Part shown: in pieces, positions 42,601-55,700 of the stretch | How the letters are laid out: each line of letters starts with the position of its first letter | Numbering within the stretch: the stretch's first letter is position 1 | Assembly: GCF_001522545.3 (NCBI RefSeq) | Contig: NC_031770.1 | Location: forward strand, 30,831,252-30,895,251 | Source: Parus major | Taxonomy: Eukaryota > Chordata > Aves > Passeriformes > Paridae | Direction of reading: 5' to 3' | Length of the DNA stretch: 64,000 nucleotides | Made by a program: the position numbers and the translations under genes | Notes under the pieces: model-generated | Databases searched by the model: none | What the model was told of the DNA's origin: nothing | Seen by the model: the letters and a program-made list of their open reading frames with translations, nothing else

Positions 42601-45600
42601 GGTGTCCGCACCCTCCTGAGAGCGGGGGGCTGCTTGGGGCAGGCTCGACGAAGCACTGGAAAGGGCTCCTTCCCGCCTCTTTCCCGACTCACTCTTACCC
42701 TCTTTGGGATCCTTCCTGCTCCGGGACACCACTCAGCTCTTTCCCTTTCACTCTTTCTCTTTCCCGAAGTGGCCTGGACTGCTCAGCTTCCCCAGTGTGA
42801 ACCTGCCACCAGCGCAAATGGCAGGAACAGCTCCAGAGCAAGGGACAACAAAAAAAAAAAACCCAGCTGTTCATTTAAATGCCCCCTCCTCCCAGACCCG
42901 ACACACACTCCCTGAAAGTGATACTGCTTCGCAGCCGAGGCCAAATTTGTCGGGGTGGCAGTGTAGAGGAGAGAAGGGGGGCAAGCGAGGATCAACATCT
43001 CTCCACCACAGAAATGTGGGCTGGCAGGGTGGGGTTTTGTTTTAGCACAAGGCTTTGCCATAGCCCTTGAGCAGGCAGCTGGGTCCAAACTTGTCTGTCA
43101 TTCCCTGGCAGTGCCAGCAATTGTCACCCTGCTCCCATATGGGCCAGGAATGCATTCCAGGTGAGCCAACAAGGAGAGTGGGCAAGGGATGGCCCAAGGT
43201 GTAATACACTGAGGAACAGTTGGGTACTCCCCTGAGAAAGAGCTTTGACTTGGCTCCATGAATGGCTCAAGAGCAGGATGGTAAGGAGTGTCCTGCAATT
43301 TTCAGCTGTGCTCCAATGCTCCCAAGCTGAGTTAGCTTGGGGCAAGCAGCCAGGGGAGCACAAGCTAGCCAGAGTGAGGGTGCAGGCAGGAAGATCCGTG
43401 GTCATGTCTGTGCCCTTCCGCTTCCCTCCTGTGCCGAACCTTTGTTTTGTTCTAGGTGGATGTCTGTCTTCATTTCCTCCCCTTGTTCCCTTCCAAAACC
43501 CTGCCAAGGCCCTACTTTTGGCTCTTGCTCCAGAAGAATTTAGGAGAATGAACAGACCCAAGGGACCAAAAGCTACTGCTCCATTTCCCTGCCTGCCTTC
43601 TGTAAGCTGTCCCTTGCCCACTAAGTCCCATCCAAAGGTGGTTAGTCCAGCTAGGGTGACCTTTTCCAATCTCATGGATTCTTCCCAGGGAGCCAGCCAT
43701 GGATGAGGAAAGCAGGCTGGCCATGCCTCAGTACAGGGACACCATTTGCTGAAAGCAGAAACAGCTCCCTGATGGCCCTGGAGCTTCAAGGATGGTGCTT
43801 GACATCAGCCCCTTGGGACTGGCCTCCTGGAGGCTCCCGAGCTCGGGTCTGCTGTGGTCAGAGGCTGTGGTGCAGGCGCAGGGCTCTGCTGTGCACTGCC
43901 GCCAGCTCTGTGCTGGCAGCCTTGCTGGGAGCAGGAAGAGCTCAGATGAAGGAAGACGGAGCAAAGCTTTGCTGCAGCTATCTCAGAGTTTATGTTTTCC
44001 CTAGGAGGAAGCATCTCCCCTTCAATCAGGGAGGTCCAGTGCTTCACCTGTTCTTGAGACTCCTGGGTTCACTGTGCTGCAGCTGATCCCACATAAGCCT
44101 TGCTTAGAGCCTCAATTTCCCCAGCAGTACAGCTCCACTGGGAATATCCTCTCCTTGTGCAGAGGGCGCTTACAGCATTCTACCTCTGAGCAGGCTGGGG
44201 ATTGCTGGGATGAAAATGCAGCATCCCAGGTGAGTGTCAGTGATGACAGTAATGGAGAAGAGTGAACATCTTATTCCTCAGGGAGCCTTTTCCTAGGAAA
44301 AACCCTGCCTGAGCTGGGGGAACTGATCATCCTGCCATCCCTACTGGGGGAATCCTGTCCTCCAGTCCCACAGGGAAAGGGAGGTGCAGAGACGCTGCAG
44401 CACATTCCAGGGAGCATTGCTTCTGAGCGTTACATTGTATCTGAGTGTAATGTTGCCGAGATACACAAGGGAGTGGATGGAAAATTCTTTGGGAACAAAG
44501 GGGCTGTACTGTGTGACCTCTGCAGAAACCTGTTCCTTCCCAGGGAGGGAGTGAAGGAGGTTCTCACCCTGCTTTGAGAGCCAGATGCTTGCAACATCCC
44601 AGCACTGGGAAGAGGGTGTGGCAGGGCTTAATTGCCAAGCTCTTGGGACTCACAGAAAAGCAGATTTTTGTCTCTTGCCAAAAATGCAGAGATCTTGCTG
44701 AGTTGCTTTCCCCATCTGGAAGGTCAGGGTCTTTAGCCTCCAACTGGGCAAAAGTAAAGCCCAGGGAGATGAATGGATGTAAACTTGTTCCTCTGTTGAG
44801 TAATGCCCAGAGCTGGGAAGAGAATGCAATCTTGATAGAAAACAAAATCACACCAATATCTACTTCAAAATGCAAGTTTTAGGGCAGCAGAATCCTGCCC
44901 ATATGTTTCCTAGGCCAAGTCTCATAGATCATTGCTGTAACTTCTCTGATCGATGGAGGACTTTCTGATCCTGCAATCACTGCTTTGTCTCAGTACTTTT
45001 TACTTGTCTATGTTTCATCCCTCTCTACCAGGAGACTTAAAATACCTCACCACATGGTTGGCTTATGTTTTGCTGGGTATGTATCAAGACCCTTTCCTTT
45101 CAAGCATCCGTTTTCTCTATTGTATCAACTGCACAACCACATATCACCTATTAATTGATGGGAATGGCTGAGATCCACTTCTTGAGCCTAAACAGGGACT
45201 GTATACCCCTCCACAGTACTTATTTCTCTCAGATGATCAGTTATCAGCTGAACATCAGCAAACAAGGAGCAGGAGATGCCCCCAGGCACAGCATGAGGAT
45301 GATGTGGGCTTCTGGTAAGCCAGTGAGTGGAGCAGTGATGGTGAGATAGCAGGGCTGGAAGCAGCCCCCACAGGGGTCTATCCTCAGGGTGGTGGCAGGA
45401 CTGTGCAGAACTGTCCTCTTTTCTTCTCCTCCCTGCCATCCCAAAGCCCTGAGAATTCAGCTTGTCCAAAGCCCAGCCCCTTCCTTCTTGCTGCTGAGCA
45501 TGGGTGAGCTCACAGTCCCACATATCCTCTGGGCAGATCCTAGGGTTGGAACCAGCCAGAACCTCTAACTCCCCTGGGAGAGGCCACCTCAGAGGAGGCA

Positions 45601-48430
45601 CAGCTGGATGGTCATGGGTGTGTGACATGCCAGCCTCTGGGCAGGAGATGGCTCTGCTACCTCCTGATACAGCTCCTCTTGGTTGCTGCCACCCTTCTGT
45701 GGAAGGAATGTCTTCTGAGCAGACCTGTGCCCCATCACACAACAGGCAAATCTGGCACCGGCCTTACCAGCACTCAGCCTGCTCCCGGAACAGCATCTCT
45801 GCTCCATGGGAGGGCAAGACCCTCATGCCATCTCAGAGGCAGGCACAGGGGATAGAGCAACCATTGGCACCTGCTAATGCCTAAATAGGCTGTTGTTTGA
45901 TAAAATCTCCATATGATCCAGCAGGGATCCTGGGAAGAAGAGCATTTTCAAAGAGATATGAGATTTGCTGAAAATTTTGTTCTGGGCAGCACTGGGAGCT
46001 CTCAGAAATGTCAGGGGAGGAAGATGAGAGTTAGGAAGGCCATGAGTATTTTGTCTTAGGAAACCTCACACTTCTGGCAGGGATCCTAGAGGGTGCTGGT
46101 GGTGGGGACAGTGGTGGCACCCAAGCACCCAGCCCTGTGCAGGAGTAGCACAGGCCATTCCTACTGAGGAGGATACAAGTGCTATAAATAGGTTGTTTAA
46201 TGCACTGTGGCCAGGCCTTGGAAAGCCCCAGCCCATGCACGTTCCCTGCTGCTGGCACTGAGACAGCAGCTGTTGAAAAAGGCTGAATCCAGCAGCTGCT
46301 GGCTGGTGCTCCTGGCCCCTGTCCCAAGTCCCAGCCCTCCTGCTCTCCTTGTTGGGGGGCCAAGACCTTAGCATCCTTTGGCACAGGTGCTGATGTTTAC
46401 TAGTGTGGTGATGCCAACTCTGTACTGGTGTTGGTGCTACTTCTTGAGCCAGCAGTGACTGCAGGATGTTGTTGGTGATAGAGGGACAAGGATGAGGAGA
46501 GGGCTTTCCTTCCTGATATCCCTTGCAGTACTGGGGAGATGGCTGTGCCTGGGTGGGAGCTGTGGGGCCATGCTGGAGTCAGCTGCTGCCCACCCGTGAG
46601 CCCTCAGCTATGGCTCTCCCCAGCCATAGCTTAAGATGCTGGGCTGGGCCTCCATACCCCAGCTCTGCTTGTACAAAGGCCCCTTGTGCCCACGGGAATG
46701 ACATTTGTGCAGGCGTGGGCCCCCGTGAAGCATAGCCAAGGGGGAGATGCCAGAGCCCAGCTGCTAGGGCAGCTGCTGGGGCCAGGTGGGGATGGGCTGC
46801 AGTCCTGCCCCCCTTACTGTGCCTGGGGGATGGACATGAGCAGGTGGTGGGAGAGGGGGAACCCCCAGGAAGAGCAGGCAGCTCTGAGCTGCAGGAGGCA
46901 GGGCCATATGAGGTGCAGGAAATTCTGGGATGCTGTGGAGCAGGAGCAGTGGTGCTGTGCATCCATGGGCACTGCTGACCGACCCAACACAGACCTTTGG
47001 GATAAGTGTGGGAAGTGGGCTGGGCCGGATTTTGCTGGCTAGTGCCTGTCCCAAGACAAACCCAAAGCTAAGAGCAGCTTTGGTCACATCTGGCCCCCTT
47101 GCTACTCACCTCACCTCAGCATTTAAGGCCTCTGCTAGGCATCTTTCTTGTCCCCTTTGCAATGAAGGGGATAAGCCAGGCTACTTTTAGTGGCATTAGC
47201 TGCCATTTTACTGGCAGCTGGGGAAGCTGACCTGCTGACCCCCTGCTGATACTGGCCTGCCAGCTGCCAGGGCTGGTGAGGGAAGGGATCTGCCAGCTGG
47301 CACCTGAAGGGAGGGAGGGGGCTTCTGGTAAGGCTATGGCAGGGGCACCTGTCATCCTAAAGCCAGGGTGTCACCATGGCCCATAATTGGGCCTCTGTGT
47401 GTGTGTGATGAGGCCCTGCAGCTGGGACAGCTCTGCCTGCCTGCACCCCTGTTCTGTCCCACCTGAGTCTTATTTTGTAGGGGATTTGGGATTGCATGGA
47501 GAAGCAATCCCAAGTACCCTAGGGCTGGTAAGCCTTAAGGTATTCCCACCCCACAGGCAGTCAAGAGACAAGCACAAGTAGTCCACCTCCATCCAGCCCT
47601 GGGGAGCCTCTGTAGGAGAGGGCAGCCTTGTGAGGCAGCTGGGGAGCCGCTTCCTCCTGGCAGCACACCTCAGCTCCTGTCTGTGCTCTGAGCTGGGCTG
47701 GCTTGCCCCAGAACTGGGTGCTGCCCCACTGTGGGGACGCTGGCCCCCAGAGAGCTAGGCTGGTCCAAAGGGCACCCATATAAGGGATATTGAGATTCTG
47801 GGATGCATAAAGTATGCAAGGTCACTCTTACAAATGCTGAGCACCTCTGGGCCATCCAGGCTGCAATGTCCTTCTGGAGTGTAAGCAGGGAGCAGGATGC
47901 AAGGGTGCAGGATGCATAGCCATGCTATGAAAAGCCCCACCATCCAGCAGTCCACTGTGTGGACTTCCTTTTGTGGAAGGATTCTGCTATTAGCTGTAAC
48001 TGGCATGACCTCAAAGGAAGCAGGGGAAAACATTCACTTTCCACAGGCTGTACCCAGGGAAGAAATAAACCTCTTTTAGTCCCCTTCCAGGGTCCAGAGT
48101 TCCAGGCTGCTTTCCACTTCCACCAGCTCTATAGTTAACTCCATCCTATCCTCCTTCCCCTCCCCAGCCTCCACAAGACACCTTTCTTTAAGAGCAGTGC
48201 TCCCTTCCCTCTCTTACATGGTGCCGCCTCATGTGTCAGCATTGAGACACCCATGCAAAGGAAGAGGCGTGTTTTTTAAAGTCTGAGGGAATGTGGGTAT
48301 CTCCAGCCCCACAACAAGACCTGCCTTGATGTTGTTGCTCTGCCTGTGTCCCAGGCTGGGCAAGCAGCATAATCTGGGCTTGGCTCTGCACCAGACCATG
48401 GTGAGCAGAGGGAAGACACAGACCCCACAA
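42600..48430. other. Intergenic region between spectrin-like and calpain genes
   Basis: No exon with paired splice sites was found. Frames of up to about 220 codons (43124-43789 minus) lack recognisable domains and are contradicted by open frames on the other strand. A short poly(A) run lies at 42850-42860. The 3' end of calpain transcription should fall near 48440. Confidence 0.5.
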
Positions 48431-48461
48431 CACTTCCCAGACCACACATCTAACAGATCTG

Positions 48462-48467
48462 TTTATT
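48462..48467 (-). promoter_or_regulatory. Poly(A) signal AATAAA of the calpain gene
   Basis: A canonical AATAAA on the minus strand lies 1250 nt past the stop codon. It is followed by a GT-rich downstream element (AAGTGTTGTGGGGTCTGTG), as expected for cleavage around 48440. The implied 3' UTR is about 48440-49717. Confidence 0.65.
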
Positions 48468-49717
48468 CCTGGAGAGCACAGTGAGCAGGGTAAGGAAGCA
48501 GAGCTGTGGGGCAGGCAGCAGTGGTTATTGCTGCAGGTGCATCCTCCAGTGAAAACAGGGGTCTGGGGGAAGCAAACTGCCTGCCTGCCTCTGCAGGGCA
48601 GGGGACGGGCCCTTGCCCACTTCCAGGCTGGAGCCACCCCGTTACCCCAGAAGAAGGTGAGGGGAATGGAGTAGCACAGAGAAGTGCAAATATATTGGCA
48701 CTGGAGTCCACCTGCACTGGGCAAAGGAGCCCAAGATAAGAGGACAGTGTTACAGTGTGGGAGGATGAGGGACTGGTAGAAAAACCCCAACTTTGTGCCG
48801 AAGATCTCCCCTAAACCACCACCCCCTGCTCTCTGTAGGAAGGCACTGCCTCTTGGGTGCTGTAGCCCCTAGCCCTGCTGTGGGTCATGGCCAAGGGCAG
48901 CAGATGTCACAGGAGCTCCCAGGGATGGGAGGGGAGGCCAGGCTGCTGTGACAGTGATGGCATAGCTGTGCCTATGTGGACAAGAGGAGCTTTAGCTGCT
49001 GCACTACAGGGTTGTATGTGTTCACATAATGGAGGAGCCCTGAAACATTCACTGCTTGAGTTGTAGGGCATGACCCAGTGGTGGGCAAAGGCAGGGGCAT
49101 GGAGGTGGAAGGGATGTGTTGAAGGCCACACAGAAAAAAGCCAGCAGGCTCCATGCTTTGGTTGCGCTTAGTGGTGGTAAGTACAGTGCAAGGGCTTCAT
49201 GCTATCGAGTATGACCATTCCTCCTCCCAGAAGGCCACTCTGGCTCCCTCAGGAACCTGTTGCTTGAGCAAGGCAATACATGCTGATGCTCCCAGGTGCA
49301 GAGATAGGCAATGTGTGCTAGAGAGGATAGGTCAGCACTAGAGGGAGTGATATGAATGTCCTCCCCTTCATGCCCCAGCAACTGCCCCTCCCTGCTTTGC
49401 AGCTGTCCCCCAGCCTGCCACCGTGCAGGGATTCAAATGTACCCCATGCTGCTTGCCCTCCTCTTGTTCTGGGGTGAAAGAGAGCAAGGGGGAGTGGAAA
49501 GAAGCCCAGCCCAGAAGAAGAGAATCCCCTGCCTGCCTTGACCCCTGGTCCACTGGAGAAGATGGTGTGAGGCTTGCTGGGAGGTAGGGCTGGTGGCTCA
49601 GCGTGATATGGAGCAAGGGGGGGGAAGAGTATCCTGTATCCATGGATCCAAGGGGAGGCACTTGGAGTGGGCCTGGCCCATTGGGATGTCCCAGCTGCAG
49701 CAGATCTGGTGTAACTC

Positions 49718-49744
49718 CTAGCCACACATCGTCAGCAGCAGCCA
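49718..49744 (-). CDS. CAPN11: Calpain exon 21 (last; stop codon)
   Basis: Acceptor TTCCCAG; 27 nt encoding WLLLTMCG and TAG, the conserved hydrophobic end of the fifth EF-hand used for dimerisation with the small subunit. Confidence 0.95.
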   Translation of the reverse strand, partial: WLLLTMCG

Positions 49745-52700
49745 CTGGGAAGGAGAGGGAGAAGGGATGAGCAGGGTGCATTTCTGGCATGCCTTCCAAG
49801 AAACACAGAGCCTGCAGCAGTACTGTTTACTCATCTTGATCTTTTATAGGTTCTTTTTGTACCCAGGGGGCTGGAGGGCTTTCTACCACCCACCCCAAGT
49901 GCCCCATTCACCCTAATGCTGTGTTCCCTTGTTTCCCACCCCAATTTTCACTGGGCTGAACTCTCACCTCAGAAAGGTTCATGACAGCAGTGCCAGTGCC
50001 TTCAGGGTCCATGCTACGGAAGAACCCTGCAGGGACACAAGCAAAGTGAGCAACATATCTCTCTGTTCCTGCCCTCCCTGCCCCAGGGCCATCACTCACT
50101 GAACATGGTCTCCAGCTTCAGAAGGCAACAGACAAAGTTGTCAAAGTCCACACCCATGTCATTGTCTGCATATCGGGCCACCACCACCTGATGCAGCTTG
50201 TTGTTCAGCTTGAAACCTGCAAGGCAGAGTCAAGACAGTCAGCCCCACAGGGAGGCAGGAGAGCAGGGTGTAGTTGTGAAAGTCCATGCACAAAAGGTCC
50301 ACCAACCCACCCAAAGAAGGGCACTGTGTCCAGCCTCAACAGGAAGAGGGGATGCTCTCCCTGCAGCCATATATGACTAGTTAGCTCACTGATCCAGCCC
50401 AGGCCTCTGCTTTGCCAGGATGGGATTTTGCAGGTCAGAGGAGAACAAGAGGCTGGGACCATCTTGCTTGCATTTCTAACTCTGAGGCTCCAACATTTGG
50501 CACAGCTGTGATGCAGAAAGCCTGGTGCACACATGGGCCACATCTCACTGCAACAGGTTGACTTCAAACATGCAATATCGGCCACTCTTCTGCTATTTGG
50601 GGCAGGACTCTGACAGCAGGAGCCCCCTCCCCAGCCTCCAGCCCAGTCCCATCCTTCTCCAGACCTACCAGCTGACTCTAAAGCCATGCGCATCTCATAG
50701 GAGCTCATGGTGCCTGACTTATCCAAGTCGTACTGGCGAAAGATCGTCTGCAAAAACATCGCAAAGGACATGAAGGGAAGGCTCCCCTGTGGCCTCCAGG
50801 CTGGCTGTTCCCCCTCCTTGCTGCCCCAGGAGGGGTGCTACCCTTGTGCAGTGCACCATGCCCCCTCTCCTCCTCACCAGCCAGCTCCGGATCTTGTTCC
50901 ACAGGATCTGGAACTCCACCAGCCCAAGGCGGGCACTGCCATCTTTCTGAGGAGCAGAGAGTCAAGGAGGTCAAAGCAGCAAGGAAAGGGCAGTGGGGGT
51001 ACAAAGGTAAAGCTACCAGATTCCAGCCACTGGAGGTGAAAAAAGCCTGGATACACTTGGCCTGCCCAATTTTTCCCCCAACCTTCCCCTCTATCCTGCA
51101 ACATCAGCAAAGTAAGAGCCTGCAACCCAGCAAGGAAAGGATAACACTTGAACTAAGAGCCATGACGCTCCCTGGGAGCAGCTGTGCTGCTGCTGTAGGA
51201 AGCACATTGCTCTGCTGTCCTTGGACCAAAGCTGGGCTGGCCTGCAGCAAAAAAGAATGCTGTAGGGCCAGGCTGGAGAAGGGCTCAGAGGTGCTCCTTG
51301 CATGACCCCCCAGCTGTTTGTCATTCTACAAGCAGGACACTGGCCATGGCTCCTGTTACTTGACTCATCCACAACAGCTGGACAGGATGGTTTGGAGGAA
51401 AGAAGCGTAATAGTCCGTGTTCCCTTTGAGTAAACCCTCGAAGGCTGGGAGCACATCAGGCTAGGGAGCCTGTGGGAAGTGAAACACAAGAACTTCCTCC
51501 TGGAGGTGAAAAGTAGAAGGCATGGGGTGGGACCATGCTGGGCTTTTGGTGGCAGAGCCAGGGCCCAAGCAAGCAGGGGAAGTGATGGCCCTTGCAAAAA
51601 AACTGCTGCTAAAGTCAAAGAGTGTAGGGCAGGTGACCCTGAAGCCATAAGGACCCCTTCCTTTCTTCCCCCAGTTAAACAGCTTCAGCACTGCTGGAGA
51701 GTCAAGTCCCAGCTCCAAGAGACAAATCTTGTTTCTTTCAGGCTGAGCACTACGAAAACTGGCCCCGACCCACCACACCAAGAGGATACATCCATCAGGT
51801 TGACCATGTTGCGGCAGGAGTCCAGGCTGAACCCATCTGTTTTCAGATCTTTGTCTGAGGAGAAAGAAGGAGGTTGAGCACATGCATCAAAACCCAACCT
51901 GCTGAGCAAGCCTGGGATGCAGGGAGCAAGGGGTAGGAAGAGTAGGGCTTACGTCTAGAGATGACTCTGTTCAGAATAGTCCGAAGCTCAAAGACGCTGA
52001 TTTCCATGTCCTGCAGCAGAAGCAGAGTTAGCATCACCCCTTGCCTCCTCTCCATCCCACTTGTGGCCATTGTCTCCCTCCTGTCTAAACATCTCTGCCT
52101 TAGTCACAAAACATGAGGATGCCATTACATTTCTTATACACCCAGAAGAGTTTTGGTCGCAGCTGCATGCTCTTCCCCAAATCTGCCCGTGTCACACCAT
52201 GCCCTGAGCTGAGCCACAGCAAAGATGGACTTGTCTGAAGGATGGAACTGAGCGAGCATGAGGCGGGATGGAACTCCCACAGCCAGGGGTTCAGTCCTGT
52301 CCCCTCCCTGCCCCAGAGGGCCTCCCAGAGCTTGGCACAGCCGTACCCACCTCCCCTGCCAGCTGCTGGAACATGCTCTTGAAGCTGTCCTCTATGTCAT
52401 CCTCAGTTATTTCTTCCTGGGGTGATGCAAACCAGACAGAAGAGGTTAGGTCAAAGCAAGGCTCTGTCCTTCCTTCCAGGCTCAGTAAACACCAACTGGA
52501 AAGGAAGCTCTTCTTTGTTCTTCTCATCTTTGTTAATGCCCACATCCCCATCACCCCAACCTTGCCAGCCCCTCTCCAGCCACAGCGACATCCCAGACTC
52601 AGAGAGCCACCCTCTGCCTGTAGCTCCCCCTCCCAGGTGCCAGAACCTCAGCCAATCCGAAGTGGCAGCTCCTACCTCATCTGCCAGATCTGCTGAGATC

Positions 52701-55700
52701 TCCTCATCCAACTCCCTTTGGGCAGAAAGGGGAAAACAAAGAGATGAGCAGGGTCCCCAGCCAGCAGGCTGCCTGCAGTGGAGAACATTCCATTGCTCAC
52801 AGACACGGCGTGTCCCTCCCAGGCCAGGACTCACTCTGTGTCTGACTGCTTCTCAGTGAAGACCCGCAGGACGAAGTCGGCCTCCTTGTGTGGTTCAAAG
52901 GTGGAGGGCACAATGATATACTCGCCAGGGGGCAGCCGGATCTGGTTGCTCACCTCCCGCAGGTTGATGAAAGTCTCAGACCGTGCCCGGGACTGGTTTC
53001 GCAGGAAGAAGTCCTTCTTCAAGTGCACATTCTGCATGCCCTGGGCCTGGGGGAAGGAATGTGCATGTGGACCACAATGGGAAGCACCCACAGGGAGTGG
53101 CGGGACCAGCACCAGCCCCATCAGGTAGGACAGCCCTGCACTGCCCATCCTGTAGGAGCCATCCCTCCCTCCCACATGGAGGTGCCCAGCACCCACTAGC
53201 ACCCTAGCCATGGCCAGGGCTGTGGGAGCTCCCATGCCACTGCATGCCACATGCACAATGCATCAACCCATTTTTGCCCAGTCTTGTGCTTCCCTCCAAG
53301 GTAGGGTAGGCTCTGACAGCTCAGGACGTACCTCCTCAGGAACCTGCAGATAGGAGGGAAAAGGTGGAAAAAAATCAGAATCCCGGTACCTGCCCCATCC
53401 CTTACAGCTGCAGGGAGCACAGGATAGGGGACATTAGCCCACAGCTGGCCAAAGCTGGTGGAAAAGATTTTCCTGCGGACTGGGGTTGGAGTGGGACTGG
53501 TAGAGCTGAGCCTGTCCCAAGGATGAAGCTTTAGGGTGGGCAGGGGTTACCTCATAGACAGCAAAGCCGATGGTGTGCATGTCACCTCCCACCCGCCGCT
53601 CCCGCCGCCGGTGCTTCTGCATCAGAGCCACCAGGAAGCTGCAGGCCACCTCATCATCCCCAGGGTCATCATCTTCTTCCAGCAACTTGATCTTAAACTG
53701 GGGGTTGATCCAGAATGTGGCTGGGAGGAAGAGGATATGTGGATGAGACACCTGGTTTCATCAAGCTACCAAGAGCATAGATGTGGAGGCCAGAGGTACC
53801 TGGGTGATTCCTGCAGCCCCCAGCAGTGCTCCCCCGGCGCCATGTGCCCTCAAACACCTGTGTGTGCCATCTGCTGAGCTCATCCTTGGTGAGGGCATCA
53901 GGGGTCAGGTTGCAGATCTCAAGCCTGGAGAACTCTCTCATGAAGTCCCGGAAAGACATCCTGTAGGAGGCAAGTAGGGGCTGAAGCCAGGGCACTGGTT
54001 GTTGTGGAGAAGGAGGAGAGTGCAAGAAGCTCTGGACCCAGGTAACATTTTAGGAGAATTAAGTGACAGTAGAATCTTTTATCCTAAACAGTTATTGCTT
54101 ATTTAAAGCCTTGTGCTGGGTTTGGGTAAGAAGGGATGTTTACTCTTCCTAGATGTTTATTTTGCATTTAGTTGGCCTGAATTTCCTTCAAGGGAGGAAA
54201 ATTATTAACTAGATCAGATGAGAAAATGCTGGCAAGCTCTCCAGTTCTGGAAAGCCAGCTCATAAAGGTAGGTCATCTGCTTCAGGTGAACCATGACTGA
54301 AGGATCCCTCCCCAGCTCCTCTGCTCCTTCCTGGAATGGCTGCTGAAACAGAGCAGCACTTTGCTCCAGCACTCACCAGAACTCTCCATCCTCCATCTTC
54401 AGCTGCAGCTCTTCCCTCTCATCAGGGTCAACATTGTTCCACTCAGAGGAACTGGAATAGCAGGAGCGAGACAATTAGACAGGGACTCTTGAGAGCAATT
54501 CAGAGCTGGCTCTCAACTCCTGTCTTTCTGATGCGAAGAGCTCTGCACACTGTGAGCTTCCCCTCAGCACTGCCCCATGCTTGACTGCTGTGTGGTGCAG
54601 CACTTGCTGGCCTGACAGAGCAAGACTGCTATCCCTTCTGTCCTGCTTACCCATCACTCCAGGCTCCAGTCCATTCCACCTGACCCCAGGGGTTCCTGAT
54701 GCGGATGAGTTGTTCCTGCTGACCCCGGTAGTTCACCTACCAGAAACCAGACAGGAGATGGAGCCCATGCCACTGGCCAGGCTGCTATTGCTATTAAAGT
54801 GTAATCTGGGTGACTCACATCTCTGAAGGCTGTAACAGAATAGGCATGGCCCTTCACCAGCTTCTTGAAGGTCACTGCTTCCATATCAAAGGCGCTTGTG
54901 ATCTGAGGAGAACATGTAATGGTCAAGTCAATAGGACTGAATTCATGTAGTCTTATCCCTACTCTCTCCCTCTACTGTGTAGAGAATTCTCCTTGCTTTG
55001 CACTGCTCCAAGCCAAGAGAAATAGCAGGTGGCAGCTCCCTGTGCTCAAAGGCTGCTGGTTGTGCACAATTCAAAGACAGTTTCCTTAGCAGAAGACCTT
55101 GAAGATCCATCAAGGAACCACTCGCACTTCAGAATTAAAAAACCCTGCTCCAGGTAATTTCCTGATGCAAAACATGGCCAGAGTTATAGGCAGTCCCTTG
55201 TCCTGCATTTGAGATGAACAATCCCACTCCATCCAAAGGAGCCCATTCACAGCAACTGGGCTGCAGCACCACGTGTTGTGCTGCAGGGCTGCCACACTGG
55301 CTCTGGATAGGGTGCTGTGGTATGAGAGTGAAGAAGTAACCTCCCACCTGATGCCCCAGTGAGGGGACTGCTGATACAGCCTTGGTCTGTGAGGCCCCAG
55401 TTTGGCCAGCGCTGTGGCAGAGCCCTGGCTCATCCCAGCACATCACTTACATCGATGGAGCAGCCCAGCAGGGACCCCCTCTCCAGCGCCTTGCGGATGA
55501 TGTGGCCCATGTTACGTGGTGGCCGCTTCAGGTCATACATCTCTGCCACGCCACCCGTGAAGTCCTCGAAGCCCTCGGTGGTGCTGCCCCCCGACAGTGA
55601 CTCGTAGCAGCCATTCAGCCTGAGGGCCACGTGAGGAGACAAGGAGGTAACACGCTGCAACTGCCCAGCTACCCAGCACAAGCAGGGCCAGCAACAGAAA

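Noticed and set aside
43640..43685. CR1-like tail (GTGACCTTTTCCAATCTCATGGATTC)-style similarity
   Set aside because: Only a short, interrupted resemblance to a CR1 3' end without the terminal repeat; too weak to call.
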